DNA from: Nocardioides speluncae
Lineage (GTDB): Bacteria; Actinomycetota; Actinomycetes; Propionibacteriales; Nocardioidaceae
Length of the DNA: 64,000 nucleotides
Reading direction: 5' to 3'
Assembly: GCF_003121585.1 (NCBI RefSeq)
Contig: NZ_QEOO01000009.1
Span: 1-64,000, forward strand
This document shows, one piece after another, positions 42,283-51,329 of this stretch. A model generated the notes under the pieces. It did no database searches, was not told the origin of the DNA, and saw only the letters and a list, made by a program, of their open reading frames with translations. The translations under genes were made by a program, and so were the position numbers. Each line of letters opens with the position of its first letter. Position 1 is the stretch's first letter.

Positions 42283-43565
42283 CGCACGGCTCCGGTGATC
42301 AGGGGCATGGCGGTCGCCGCGTGCCCGCGTGGGTTGCTGGACCGGCCGAGCTCCTGCCAGGCGGCGGCAAGCCGGTCCTGTGGGCCGAGAGAGACCGCGC
42401 TCCAGCCTTGTGCCGACAGCCAGGCCGCGGCGCCGCTGCCCTCTCCGGGCGAACGCGCCGCCCAGGCGTCGACGTCGAGGGTCACGGCCAGCGCCGAGCT
42501 CGCGTGGTGGAGCATGCTGCGCAGCACCGGGTGGTCGGTCTGGTCGACCGCACCCAGTACGGCGACGAACAGGCCGCTCTGGTTGCCCTCGCCGAGCCAG
42601 CCGCTGTCGATCGTGGGTCGCCGCACCGAGTCGACGACCGCCAGCGCCTCGAGCAGCGGACCGGTGTTGAGGCTTGAGGAGCGGTCGTGCCACACGGTGT
42701 TGGGGTCCTCGCCGTTGGCGGTGACGAAGCGGACGGTGAAGCCCCGCTGGCTGAGGTGGACCGCGACCGAGGCCGCGACCGACACGGCCGCCTCGAGTGA
42801 CGAGGCGACGCCCTGGCCCCGGTGTGACTGGGCGCGGTTGTCGAGGAACAGCGTCGCTCGCGACTGCCAGGGCTGCTCCTCGCGTCGCACCATCAGCTCG
42901 CCGACCCGGGCGCTGCTGCGCCAGTGCACGCGGCGCAGGTCGTCGCCCTGGCGGTACTCGCGGACGGTGACGTCCTCGGCGCTGCCGATCGCGAACGCGC
43001 GCGGCCGGTTGTCGCCCGAGCCGGTCCAGGCGCCGGACAGCGGGATCACCGGGAGCGGCACGGTGCGCGGGGTGACGGTCAGCTGGGTGGTGGTGTGGAA
43101 GGCGCGTCCGAGCTCGACCAGGCCGAACGGGTCGCCGACCCGCACCGTCATCGGGCCGATGTCGAACCGGCCGCGGACGTCGGAGCGGAGCTGATAGGTG
43201 ATGTGCCGGTGCCATCCGTGCCTGACCCCTTCGAGCACGAAGCGCGGGCGGGTGCCGAGCACATAGGGGACGTGGTCCTCCAGAAGCATCAGACCGGTCG
43301 GGGTCTTGCCCTCGTTGCTGAGGTCGAGCCGCACCGACGCCTGTTGGCCGGCGGACACGAGCGTCGGCGTGACGTGCCGGATCAGCGCCAGCCGGTAGCG
43401 GCTGCGGCCGACCACGAACGCGGTCACCAGCGGCAGCGCCGCGATGAGTACGCCGACCCGGCTCAGCGACGGCTGGCCGAGCACGATCGCGCACGCGACC
43501 GCGGTGACGCCGGCCGCGAGGAAGGCCCGCCCCCGGACCGTGAGTCCGGCTAGTCCTTCACGCAC
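42279..43565 (-). CDS. DUF58 domain protein
   Basis: 428 residues. Two N-terminal membrane helices (about 10-45), then a beta domain and the DUF58 signature REYRQGDDLRRVHWRSSARV with a vWA-like region after it (ATLFLDNRAQSHRG). Partner of MoxR ATPases, thought to assemble or mature protein complexes. Operon middle gene; overlaps tgpA by 4 bp and lies 27 bp after moxR. Confidence 0.92.
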   Translation of the reverse strand: MREGLAGLTVRGRAFLAAGVTAVACAIVLGQPSLSRVGVLIAALPLVTAFVVGRSRYRLALIRHVTPTLVSAGQQASVRLDLSNEGKTPTGLMLLEDHVPYVLGTRPRFVLEGVRHGWHRHITYQLRSDVRGRFDIGPMTVRVGDPFGLVELGRAFHTTTQLTVTPRTVPLPVIPLSGAWTGSGDNRPRAFAIGSAEDVTVREYRQGDDLRRVHWRSSARVGELMVRREEQPWQSRATLFLDNRAQSHRGQGVASSLEAAVSVAASVAVHLSQRGFTVRFVTANGEDPNTVWHDRSSSLNTGPLLEALAVVDSVRRPTIDSGWLGEGNQSGLFVAVLGAVDQTDHPVLRSMLHHASSALAVTLDVDAWAARSPGEGSGAAAWLSAQGWSAVSLGPQDRLAAAWQELGRSSNPRGHAATAMPLITGAVR

Positions 43566-43592
43566 GACGCGACCCCCTCCCTATCCCCGTCC

Positions 43593-44567
43593 TCAGGCTC
43601 TGACGCCGGGGACCGCGACGTTCCCGACGATCTGGTCGAGGATCGCGGTGGTGCTGCGCCCGCTCATCGCGGCCTCGACGCTCGGGAGGAGCCGGTGGGC
43701 GAGCACGTGGCGGGAGAGCAGGTGGATGTCGTCGGGCACGACGTAGTCGCGGCCGGCGATCGCGGCGTGTGCCTTCGCGGCCCGCACCAGGTGCAGTGTC
43801 GCGCGCGGCGAGGCCCCGAGAGCGAGCTCCTGGGTACGCCGGGTGGCGGTGGTCAGCGCAACGGCGTACCGCTGCACGGGCTCGGAGACGTAGACCTGGC
43901 CGACGATCTGGATCAGCTTGCGGATCTCGCTGGCGTCGGTCACCGGCTCCAGGTCGTCGAGCGGGTTGCTGCCGGTGTGGGAGCTGAGCATCGCGATCTC
44001 GGACGACTCGACGGGGTAGCCCATCGACACCCGCGCCATGAAGCGGTCGCGCTGCGCCTCGGGGAGGGCGTAGGTGCCCTCCATCTCGATCGGGTTCTGG
44101 GTCGCGATCACCATGAACGGCGCCTCGAGGTGGTACGTCGTGTTGTCGACGGTGACCTGCCGCTCCTCCATGCACTCCAGCAGCGCGGACTGGGTCTTGG
44201 GCGAGGCTCGGTTGATCTCGTCGCCGACCACGATGTTGGCGAACACGCCACCCGGCCGGAACTCGAACTGGCGGGTGTCCTGGTTGAACACCGAGACGCC
44301 GGTGACGTCGGACGGCAGCAGGTCGGGGGTGAACTGGATGCGGCGCACGGTGCAGTCGATGGACCGGGCCAGCGACTTGCTGAGCATCGTCTTGCCGACG
44401 CCGGGAACGTCCTCGATCAGCAGGTGACCTTCGGCGAGGAGAACGACCAGGGCCGAGGACACGACATCGCTCTTGCCCTCGATGACCTTCTCGATGCCCC
44501 CTCGCACCCGGCCGACAACCCGCGCCAGCGTGTCGAGATCCGCTCCACCTGAGCTCGGTGCCGTCAC
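43593..44567 (-). CDS. MoxR-family AAA+ ATPase
   Basis: 324 residues. Walker A DVPGVGKTMLSKSLA, Walker B VVGDEINRASPKTQSALLECMEE-type segment, sensor 1 VIATQNPIEMEGTY and a C-terminal lid (ASPRATLHLVRAAKAHA). Chaperone-like ATPase working with the DUF58 and transglutaminase proteins. GTG start with gaaagagg upstream. Divergent from mraZ across 331 bp that hold the palindrome at 44732-44810 and the mraZ promoter. Confidence 0.93.
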   Translation of the reverse strand: MTAPSSGGADLDTLARVVGRVRGGIEKVIEGKSDVVSSALVVLLAEGHLLIEDVPGVGKTMLSKSLARSIDCTVRRIQFTPDLLPSDVTGVSVFNQDTRQFEFRPGGVFANIVVGDEINRASPKTQSALLECMEERQVTVDNTTYHLEAPFMVIATQNPIEMEGTYALPEAQRDRFMARVSMGYPVESSEIAMLSSHTGSNPLDDLEPVTDASEIRKLIQIVGQVYVSEPVQRYAVALTTATRRTQELALGASPRATLHLVRAAKAHAAIAGRDYVVPDDIHLLSRHVLAHRLLPSVEAAMSGRSTTAILDQIVGNVAVPGVRA

Positions 44568-44731
44568 GTCGTGCCTCTTTCACCTATGTCGAACCTGGCC
44601 GGGCTCGGCCCCCGCAATTTCGTGTAGTCAACCGTAGACAGGCGCGCAAGCCGAGGCGAGGTCAGGTACCGAGTCGTCATCAGCCTGTGACCCGGTGTGA
44701 GATCCCGCGGCGCGCCTGTCCTCCCATCATC

Positions 44732-44810
44732 CCACGTGGAGCCGACCCGGCATTTGTCTGCGAGGAGCGCAGCGACGAATGCAGACAAGGGCCGGGTCGG
44801 CTCCACGTGG
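44732..44810. repeat. 79-bp near-perfect palindrome in the moxR-mraZ intergenic region
   Basis: Positions 44732-44751 and 44791-44810 are exact 20-bp reverse complements (containing cgtggagccgacccgg). After two mismatches, ttgtctgc (44754-44761) pairs with gcagacaa (44781-44788). Loop 44762-44780 reads gaggagcgcagcgacgaat. It lies between divergent genes, so it is not a simple terminator; it looks like a REP/MITE-type palindromic repeat. Confidence 0.85.
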
Positions 44811-44831
44811 AGCGTGACACGCCGAATCTGG

Positions 44832-44882
44832 TTGATCGTGGGGGAAAGTGGCGTATGGTGGAGCGCAGTGGAGGAAAGTCGC
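44832..44882 (+). promoter_or_regulatory. mraZ promoter with 10-bp-spaced MraZ boxes
   Basis: gtgg units start at 44838, 44848, 44858 and 44868, with a degenerate gtcg at 44878: exact 10-bp period, as in MraZ operators (TGGGN-N5 repeats). They overlap a plausible promoter, -35 TTGATC (44832-44837), 16-bp spacer, -10 TATGGT (44854-44859). MraZ binding would block transcription of the dcw cluster. Confidence 0.82.
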
Positions 44883-44898
44883 AGAGTGGAGGTGCCCG

Positions 44899-45327
44899 AT
44901 GTTCTTCGGCACCTACACGCCCAAGATCGACGACAAGGGGCGGCTCTTCCTCCCGGCGAAGTTCAGAGAAGAGCTGGCGGAAGGACTTGTGGTGACTCGA
45001 GGGCAGGAGCGCTGTCTGACGGTCTGGTCCATGGGTGACTTCGGCAAGCTCACCGACCGGCTCCGCGAGGCGCCGGTGACCAACAAGGGCGCCAGGGACT
45101 ACGTCCGGATGCTGTTCGCCGCCGCCTCTCAGGAGGTGCCGGACAAGCAGGGCCGGATCAACATCCCGCCGATGCTGCGCGAGTACGCATCGCTCACCAA
45201 GGACGTGATGGTGATCGGCGCGATGAACCGGATCGAGATCTGGGACCCCGAGTCCTGGAGGCAGTACTCCGAGGAGCAGGAGCAGGTGTTCTCGGAGCTC
45301 AGTGACGAGGTGTTCCCCGGAATCTGA
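44899..45327 (+). CDS. mraZ: transcriptional regulator MraZ
   Basis: 142 residues with two AbrB-like halves: FFGTYTPKIDDKGRLFLPAK and later EVPDKQGRINIPPMLREYA. Forms ring oligomers that bind the repeated boxes upstream and repress the dcw operon. ATG at 44899 with gtggagg before it; an upstream in-frame start would include the operator and is rejected. First gene of the dcw cluster. Confidence 0.95.
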   Translation: MFFGTYTPKIDDKGRLFLPAKFREELAEGLVVTRGQERCLTVWSMGDFGKLTDRLREAPVTNKGARDYVRMLFAAASQEVPDKQGRINIPPMLREYASLTKDVMVIGAMNRIEIWDPESWRQYSEEQEQVFSELSDEVFPGI

Positions 45328-45368
45328 CGAGGGCGGCACCGACAACAGAAGAACGGATGCGCAGGACG

Positions 45369-45459
45369 AGGTCTCGTGCCCGCTCGCTCCATCGCCATCT
45401 GGGGCACCTTCCCCGGCTCCAGACGGCAACTTCCCCGACGAGGGAGCGGGCAGGGACCT
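45369..45459. promoter_or_regulatory. long hairpin in the mraZ-rsmH spacer
   Basis: aggtctcgtgcccgctcgctcc (45369-45390) pairs with gggagcgggcagggacct (45442-45459) with few bulges. It sits in the untranslated spacer after mraZ and could be an attenuator or mRNA processing site. The 180-bp spacer 45328-45506 holds no gene. Confidence 0.45.
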
Positions 45460-45506
45460 GGTCAGGCGGATCCGGCATCGAACGAAACGATGGGGGTCGA
45501 GACCAG

Positions 45507-45650
45507 ATGATGAGCAGAACGGGGGCGCCGCAGCCGCCACGCCGTACCCGGCACCAGGCGCGCGACGCCATGGCGGTGATGGTGTTCTCGGCGACCGCCT
45601 CGGTCGGCCTCACCGTGGTCCTGATCCTGCTGATGCGTGCGGGCCGGTAG
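45507..45650 (+). CDS. small membrane protein between mraZ and rsmH
   Basis: 47 residues starting MMSRTGAPQPPRRTRHQARD, then one hydrophobic helix (AMAVMVFSATASVGLTVVLI) and a short RAGR end. Third-position G/C is normal and the stop is 9 bp before rsmH, so translation of the two is likely linked. Basic N-terminus inside, single-pass topology. No family recognised; a divisome-associated peptide is possible from position only. Confidence 0.6.
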   Translation: MMSRTGAPQPPRRTRHQARDAMAVMVFSATASVGLTVVLILLMRAGR

Positions 45651-45659
45651 GGGCGAGCG

Positions 45660-46637
45660 ATGACCGCCCCACGGCACGTCCCGGTGCTTCTCGACCGGGT
45701 CGTCACCCTCGTCGCGCCCGCTCTCGCCGAGCCCGGCGCGGTCCTGGTCGACGCCACGCTCGGCCTCGGCGGCCACAGCGAGGGAATCCTGACCGCCTGC
45801 CCGGAGGCGCGGGTGGTTGGCATCGACCGCGACCGCAACGCCCTACAGCTAGCCGGTGACCGGCTCGCCACCTATGGCGACCGGTTCACCGGCGTCCACG
45901 CCGTGTACGACGAGATCCCCGACGTGCTTGCGGGGCTCGGCCTCGACCAGGTCGGCGCGGTGCTGTTCGACCTCGGCGTCTCTTCGATGCAGCTGGACGT
46001 GCGCGAGCGCGGCTTCGCGTACGCCGAGGACGCGCCGCTCGACATGCGGATGAACGACACCGAGGGCCCCACCGCAGCCGACGTCCTCAACGGCTACCCG
46101 GTCGGCGACCTGGCTCGGATCCTGCGCGAGTACGGCGAGGAGAAGTTCGCCATGAAGATCGCGCGGGCGATCGTGCGGGAGCGGGAGAAGGCGCCGTTCA
46201 CCACGTCGGCTCGCCTGGTCGAGCTGCTGTACGCCGAGATCCCGGCCCCGGCGCGCCGTACCGGCGGCCACCCTGCCAAGCGGACCTTCCAGGCGCTCCG
46301 GATCGAGGTCAACGACGAGCTCAGCGTGCTGCGTCGGGCGGTGCCGGCCGCGATCGACGCGATCGGCGTCGGTGGCCGGGTGGTCGTGGAGTCCTACCAC
46401 TCTCTGGAGGACCGGATCGTCAAGCAGGCGTTCACGGCTGCGACGAAGACCGACGTACCCGACGACCTGCCGTTCGTCCCGGAGGGCCACGAGCCGGCGC
46501 TGCGCCTGGTGACGCGCGGCGCCGAGAAGGCGGACCAGCACGAGATCGCCGACAATCCGCGCGCGGCGTCGGTCCGCCTGCGCGCGATCGAGCGGATCCG
46601 GCCCCGGCCAGCAGCGAGGAGAGGAGCGAGCAGATGA
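45660..46637 (+). CDS. rsmH: 16S rRNA m4C1402 methyltransferase
   Basis: 325 residues. SAM motif [15 protein letters not shown], then [28 protein letters not shown] and the late [14 protein letters not shown]. Methylates N4 of C1402 in 16S rRNA with RsmI. ATG start, 9 bp after the small membrane gene; ATGA overlap with ftsL. Confidence 0.97.
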   Translation: MTAPRHVPVLLDRVVTLVAPALAEPGAVLVDATLGLGGHSEGILTACPEARVVGIDRDRNALQLAGDRLATYGDRFTGVHAVYDEIPDVLAGLGLDQVGAVLFDLGVSSMQLDVRERGFAYAEDAPLDMRMNDTEGPTAADVLNGYPVGDLARILREYGEEKFAMKIARAIVREREKAPFTTSARLVELLYAEIPAPARRTGGHPAKRTFQALRIEVNDELSVLRRAVPAAIDAIGVGGRVVVESYHSLEDRIVKQAFTAATKTDVPDDLPFVPEGHEPALRLVTRGAEKADQHEIADNPRAASVRLRAIERIRPRPAARRGASR

Positions 46638-47230
46638 GCGAAGCAAGAGCCGTCCAGTTCCGCAATCGAGTCCCGCGCCTCGCCGAGGCAGCGGTCCAGC
46701 GCGCCCGGCTCAGCGTCGTACCGCGGCAGCAGACCCGGGCGGCGCGGGTTCCGTTCGTGACGCTGGTGACGCTGCTGCTGGTCGGCGGCGTGGTCGGGCT
46801 GCTGCTGTTCAACACCTCGATGCAGCAGGCCTCCTTCGCGGCGACCGCGCTCGAGGGCCAGGCGACCAACCTGTCCGCGCGGGAGCAGACGCTGCAGCTG
46901 GAGCTGGACCGGCTCCGCGACCCGCAGGCGGTGGCGGAGAAGGCACGCTCGCTCGGGATGGTGGAGTCGGCCGGCACCGCGTTCCTGATGCTCGGTGAGG
47001 ACAAGGTGGTCGGCAAGGCCGTGCCCGCGCCTCCCGACAGTGGCACCCGGATCCAGCCGCCCGCACCGGACAAGCCGGCGGCGCTTGACCCACCGCCGGT
47101 CAAGGCGCCGCCCGCGAAGAATCGGCAGCACCAGCAGAACAACCAGCAGCAGAACCAGCAGGGCGACGGGCAGCAGGGCAATCAGCAGGGCAACCAGCAG
47201 GGCAACCGACAGCAGCGGAGCGGTCGGTGA
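46634..47230 (+). CDS. ftsL: FtsL-like septum protein with Q/N-rich C-terminal tail
   Basis: 198 residues. Basic cytoplasmic N-terminus (1-40), one membrane helix ([19 protein letters not shown], about 42-60), a coiled-coil of about 50 residues ([19 protein letters not shown]) and [14 protein letters not shown]. The last 75 residues are Pro-rich then almost pure Gln/Asn/Gly ([11 protein letters not shown]), encoded by caaccagcagggc-type DNA repeats (about 47140-47215). Partner of FtsB/FtsQ and FtsWI. Overlaps both neighbours by 4 bp. Confidence 0.85.
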   Translation: MSEARAVQFRNRVPRLAEAAVQRARLSVVPRQQTRAARVPFVTLVTLLLVGGVVGLLLFNTSMQQASFAATALEGQATNLSAREQTLQLELDRLRDPQAVAEKARSLGMVESAGTAFLMLGEDKVVGKAVPAPPDSGTRIQPPAPDKPAALDPPPVKAPPAKNRQHQQNNQQQNQQGDGQQGNQQGNQQGNRQQRSGR

Positions 47231-48984
47231 GTCCACCACGCGGGGGCTCCGCGCTGTTTCGGCTGCGGTTCGGGTTCGTGGCGATCGCGATCGTGCTGTC
47301 GATCTACGGGGCACGGCTGGTGCAGCTGCAGGGCCTCGACCCGAAGTCGTACGCCGCGATGGCGGCCGCCGAGGGCGTCGTCAGCATCACCCTGCCCGCG
47401 GACCGTGGCGCGATCCTCGACCGTGACGGCGAGCCGCTCGCGGAGTCGGTGGACGGGCTGATGATTGTCGCCGACCCGAAGCTGACCACCGAGCACGCGC
47501 CGTACCTCGCCAAGGAGCTGGCAAACGAGCTCGGCCTCGACTACTTCACGACGCTGAAGGCGCTGAGCAAGCCCGACACCCGGTTCCAGTACATCGCCCG
47601 CCGGGTGCCGGCGACCCAGGCGCTGAACGCGGTGGAGCGGCTGACCGAGGCCGGCTACAAGGGCCTGGCGACCGAGCGCGACCCGCTGCGCGACTACACC
47701 CGCGACGTGGCCGCCAACCTGCTCGGCTACATGGGCACCGACGGCGAGCCGCTGGGTGGCATGGAGCTGACCTTCGACAAGATCCTGGCCGGCAAGGACG
47801 GCTCGGCGCGCTACGAGGTCGGCGGCGGCAACCGGATCCCGCTCGGCGACAACCAGACCGTCAAGCCGGTCGACGGCAAGGACCTCAAGCTGACCATCGA
47901 CCTCGACCTGCAGTGGTTCGTGCAGCGGGTGCTGCGGCAGACCGTGCTGAACGCCCGGGCCGAGTCCGGGATGGCGGTGGTGATGGACACGCGCACCGGC
48001 GAGGTGCTGGCGCTGGCCGACGACCCGACCTTCGACGCCAACGGCCCGCTCCGCCGCGAGGACAAAAGCAACCTCGGGTCGCGGGCGATGAGCGACGTCT
48101 ACGAGCCCGGCTCGGTCGAGAAGGTGCTGACCCTGGCGGCATTGCTGGACGCCGGCAAGGTGACGCCGTGGACCAAGATCCTGGTGCCGCCGGAGCTGCC
48201 GCGCCAGGACCGCGTCATCCACGACCACTGGGACCACGGCAACGAGAAGCTGACGCTGACCGGCGTCCTCGCCAAGTCGTCGAATATCGGCACCGTGCTG
48301 GCCGCCGACCAGTTCGAGCCGGCCGAGCTGCACGGCTACCTCGACAAGTTCGGCTTCGGCCAGCGCACCAAGGTCGGCGTCCGCGGCGAGACCGCCGGTA
48401 TGCTCTCCGACCCCGACACCTGGTCGCAGATCAACCAGGACACGATCGCGTTTGGCCAGGGCGTCTCGGTCAACGCACTGCAGATGGCCGCCGCGATCAA
48501 CACCGTCGCGAACGGCGGGGTGCGGGTGTCGCCGAGCCTGGTCCGCGGCTCGGCCGTCACCGACCAGGGTGAGCAGGTAGGCACCGACGTCGCGAGCCCG
48601 GAGCGGGTGCTCAGCGAGAAGGCCGCCCGGCAGACCGCGCAGATGATGGAGAAGGTGGTCGACCCGGAGGACGGCACCGCGCCCAAGGCGGCGGTCCCCG
48701 ACTACCGGGTGGCGGGCAAGACCGGCACCGCCCAGCGGGTGAACCCGGAATGCGGCTGCTACGAGCAGGACGCCTTCGACGTCTCCTTCGCGGGCTTCGC
48801 GCCGGCCGACGACCCGAGGTTCACGGTGTACGTCGTGCTCCGCAAGCCCGGCGTGGCCGGCGGTGGCGGCTCGCTGGCCGGGCCGGCGTTCTCCACGATC
48901 ATGCAGCATGCGCTGCGCCGCTACTCCGTGCCGCCGACCGGCACCAAGGCACCCGACCTGCCGGTGACCTGGACCCGTCGCTGA
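47227..48984 (+). CDS. ftsI: septal peptidoglycan transpeptidase FtsI (PBP3)
   Basis: 585 residues. Cytoplasmic/TM anchor (FGFVAIAIVLSIYGARLVQL), dimerisation domain with RGAILDRDGEPLAESV, transpeptidase domain with SxxK in EPGSVEKVLTL, SxN in AKSSNIGTV and KTGTAQ near residue 500. No PASTA domains. Cross-links septal peptidoglycan with FtsW. GTG start overlapping ftsL. Last gene before the 6.4-kb insert that separates it from murE. Confidence 0.95.
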   Translation: MSPPRGGSALFRLRFGFVAIAIVLSIYGARLVQLQGLDPKSYAAMAAAEGVVSITLPADRGAILDRDGEPLAESVDGLMIVADPKLTTEHAPYLAKELANELGLDYFTTLKALSKPDTRFQYIARRVPATQALNAVERLTEAGYKGLATERDPLRDYTRDVAANLLGYMGTDGEPLGGMELTFDKILAGKDGSARYEVGGGNRIPLGDNQTVKPVDGKDLKLTIDLDLQWFVQRVLRQTVLNARAESGMAVVMDTRTGEVLALADDPTFDANGPLRREDKSNLGSRAMSDVYEPGSVEKVLTLAALLDAGKVTPWTKILVPPELPRQDRVIHDHWDHGNEKLTLTGVLAKSSNIGTVLAADQFEPAELHGYLDKFGFGQRTKVGVRGETAGMLSDPDTWSQINQDTIAFGQGVSVNALQMAAAINTVANGGVRVSPSLVRGSAVTDQGEQVGTDVASPERVLSEKAARQTAQMMEKVVDPEDGTAPKAAVPDYRVAGKTGTAQRVNPECGCYEQDAFDVSFAGFAPADDPRFTVYVVLRKPGVAGGGGSLAGPAFSTIMQHALRRYSVPPTGTKAPDLPVTWTRR

Positions 48985-49018
48985 CCAGGCCACCGGCAGG
49001 CCACCGGCAGATCCGGGC

Positions 49019-49378
49019 TCAGCCCTTCGGGCTGGTGATCACGCCCAGGTGGTTGCCGTGCGGGTCGAGGATGTGCGCGAACCGGTGGCCCTGCGGCGTG
49101 GACTGCGGCGGCACCAGGATCTTGCCGCCGAGCGACTCGGCGCGCTCGGCGGCAGCCTCCGCGTCGGGCACCTCGACGTAGAAGATCGCGTAGCTCGGCA
49201 GCTCCCCGCCGGTGTCGGCGAGGCCGCCGACCGCGTTCTCGCCGTCGGCGTAGAACAGGTCGTACGGCACCGGCGACTGCTCGTCGGGGGCGATCCGCCA
49301 CCCGAACAGCTCGCCGTAGAACCTGCGGGACTCTGCTGCGTCGGCGGTGCCGACCTCGAACCAGCCGATCGTGGTCAT
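49019..49378 (-). CDS. VOC (glyoxalase/bleomycin-resistance-like) family protein
   Basis: 119 residues. Single VOC domain pair: MTTIGWFEVGTADAAESRRF at the start and GHRFAHILDPHGNHLGVITS at the end with metal His/Glu-like positions. Function unknown. Ribosome site aaggag before the ATG. 34 bp after ftsI, convergent with it. Confidence 0.85.
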   Translation of the reverse strand: MTTIGWFEVGTADAAESRRFYGELFGWRIAPDEQSPVPYDLFYADGENAVGGLADTGGELPSYAIFYVEVPDAEAAAERAESLGGKILVPPQSTPQGHRFAHILDPHGNHLGVITSPKG

Positions 49379-49470
49379 GGTGGTCTCCTTCTCTGGATTG
49401 ATCGGGTGAGACCACTCTCGAACCGCGCGGCGACAGCCCTATGTCGGTGTTTCCGGGCGGCTTTCGACGC

Positions 49471-50154
49471 TCACGCGATGTTGGGCGTGAACGTCTCGGG
49501 AGCGTCGGCGAAAACCTCGGCGTAGCGGCGTGGTGGCGCGACCTCGCCGGTCGGCCGCGCCTCGCGGATCCGGTCCAGCCGGAACACCCGCGGCCCCTCC
49601 CGCAGCCGGCACCAGCCACCGAGGTGCCAGTGGCCGGCGAACCGGACGAAGGCGACCGGCTCGACCAGCCGGGTGCTCGGCTGGTCGAAGCGGTCGACGT
49701 ACTCCAGCGCCAGCACCTCGCCGTCGACCAGCGCGTCCTGGATCACCTGCGGTACGTCGGTCGCCGACTGCGGGAAGAAGCGGATCCGGTCGGTCAGCTC
49801 GTCCAGCCGGGCCCGTTGCGGAGGCGACATCGCGTTCTGGATCTTCAGCAGCGCACCGCGGGTGGCCGCGGCGAACGGTCCGGACGAGCCGGCCAGCGCC
49901 GCCGCCACGGCGGCCGCCTCCTGGGCGGTGAAGTTGACCGGCGGCAGCGAGTGCCGCTTGTCCAGGACGTAGCCGCCGCGCCGGCCGCTCTCGGCGTACA
50001 CCGGCAGGCCGGACTGCAGCAGCGCCTGGATGTCGCGCTCGATGGTCCTGGTGGACACCTCGAACCGCCGGCTCAGCGTCGGAACGCTGACCGGGCGCGG
50101 ACTGGCGGCACGCAGCTCCTCGACGATGGCGTACAGCCGGTCGGTTCGGTTCAC
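49471..50154 (-). CDS. YafY-type WYL-domain transcriptional regulator
   Basis: 227 residues. N-terminal HTH (TDRLYAIVEELRAASPRPVS, then RRFEVSTRTIERDIQALLQS) and a WYL-like C-terminus (ALEYVDRFDQPSTRLVEPVA with HWHLGGWCRLREGPRVFRLD). Senses an unknown ligand, often DNA damage or nucleic acid. GTG 7 nt after TAGGTT on the minus strand (50162-50167): leaderless. Probably controls itself and the VOC gene. Confidence 0.88.
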   Translation of the reverse strand: MNRTDRLYAIVEELRAASPRPVSVPTLSRRFEVSTRTIERDIQALLQSGLPVYAESGRRGGYVLDKRHSLPPVNFTAQEAAAVAAALAGSSGPFAAATRGALLKIQNAMSPPQRARLDELTDRIRFFPQSATDVPQVIQDALVDGEVLALEYVDRFDQPSTRLVEPVAFVRFAGHWHLGGWCRLREGPRVFRLDRIREARPTGEVAPPRRYAEVFADAPETFTPNIA

Positions 50155-50213
50155 GCGCCCCAACCTAGCCCGCACCGCCGACACTCTTGGCCGTCTTCGA
50201 TCCCCTGGAGGGG

Positions 50214-51329
50214 TTACGGGTGCAGGGTCCAGCTCGGCCCGTCGGGATCGTTGAACCATACCCGCTGCATCTGGCCCTCGATGGTGACGCCGTACCGATC
50301 GGGGCTGGGTTCGCCGGCCTCCTGGTAGAAGGTGTGGGCGTCCTCGAGGTTGCGCCACAGCGGCCGTGGGCCGGTCTCGCTGACGCTGGTGTCGGTATGG
50401 AGATGGGCAATCGATCCGTCCGTGCTCCACACGCGAGCCCCGCTGATCTGCTGATCGTCGCCGAGGTCGTACTGCCAGGTCAGATCTGGCTCCACGATGC
50501 TGGCCAGGAACCGGAACGAGTTGTCGGCGAGGGCAGTTGCGGGGAGCGTGGATGGTCGGCCTGGTTTGGTCGGGAGCTGTGGCCGGGAAGGGAGGCTTGC
50601 CTCGCCCGGGTGGCGCAGCGGCATGAAGAACGCGCCGTCGGGAAGGAAGCGGCCTTCGGCGGTCGCCAGACCGGTGCGGTGGATGCGGGCCAGGGCGTTG
50701 CCGAGGGGGGTCACAATGAGGCCGCTGTCGGTGAGCTGCTCGGTCAGGGCGGGCGGGATGGTGCGGAGTCGGCAGGTGGCGATGATCCGGTCGTAGGGGG
50801 CTCGTTCGGGGTATCCGGCCGCGCCGTCGCCTGTGACGACCAGCGGGCTGCGTCCGGTGGCGGCGAGCCGGTCGCGGGCGGCGGCGGTGATGTCGGTGGT
50901 CAGGTCGATGGTGACGACGTGGACGTCGCCGAGGCGGTGCGCGAGGAGCGCGGCGTTGTAGCCGGTGCCGGTACCGATCTCTAGCACGGTCATGCCGTCC
51001 TCCGCGGCTAGGGCCTCGAGCATGACCGCCATGACCGACGGCTGCGACGTGGACGAGGTGGCGGCGCCGTTGGTCCGATGGGTGACCAGGGCGCGGTTCT
51101 CGTGCACGGCGGTGAACCACTCCGCGGCCGTTTCCGGGTCATCGCGGCTGATCAGGCTGCCGGCGTGGTCATAGAAGTACGGCACAAAGGCGTCCCGGGG
51201 AACGTGCACGAACGCGGACCGCCAGGCCGGATCGGTCAGGGCGCCGGCGTCTGCGAGCCCCTGCACAAGCCGCACGCGCGCTGAGGCGGCCTCGGCGCTG
51301 AGGCCGTCGTCCATGTGCTGCGGCGTCAT
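50214..51329 (-). CDS. tgmC: ATP-grasp peptide maturase system methyltransferase (isoaspartyl-O-methyltransferase-like)
   Basis: 371 residues. N-terminal part is protein-L-isoaspartate O-methyltransferase-like: NGAATSSTSQPSVMAVML and SAM motif VLEIGTGTGYNAALLAHRLG. The C-terminal 150 residues are the extra domain of the RiPP-associated family (ending GPSWTLHP). In fuscimiditide-type graspetides this enzyme methylates a core Asp, which then closes to an aspartimide. ATG overlaps the ATP-grasp stop by 4 bp. Last gene of the five-gene operon. Confidence 0.85.
   Translation of the reverse strand: MTPQHMDDGLSAEAASARVRLVQGLADAGALTDPAWRSAFVHVPRDAFVPYFYDHAGSLISRDDPETAAEWFTAVHENRALVTHRTNGAATSSTSQPSVMAVMLEALAAEDGMTVLEIGTGTGYNAALLAHRLGDVHVVTIDLTTDITAAARDRLAATGRSPLVVTGDGAAGYPERAPYDRIIATCRLRTIPPALTEQLTDSGLIVTPLGNALARIHRTGLATAEGRFLPDGAFFMPLRHPGEASLPSRPQLPTKPGRPSTLPATALADNSFRFLASIVEPDLTWQYDLGDDQQISGARVWSTDGSIAHLHTDTSVSETGPRPLWRNLEDAHTFYQEAGEPSPDRYGVTIEGQMQRVWFNDPDGPSWTLHP

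Noticed and set aside
42283..43494. Upstream extension of the transglutaminase frame giving about 1206 residues
   Set aside because: The extension overlaps the DUF58 gene in another frame and is Arg/Pro-rich noise; ATG 42282 with the 4-bp overlap is the natural start.
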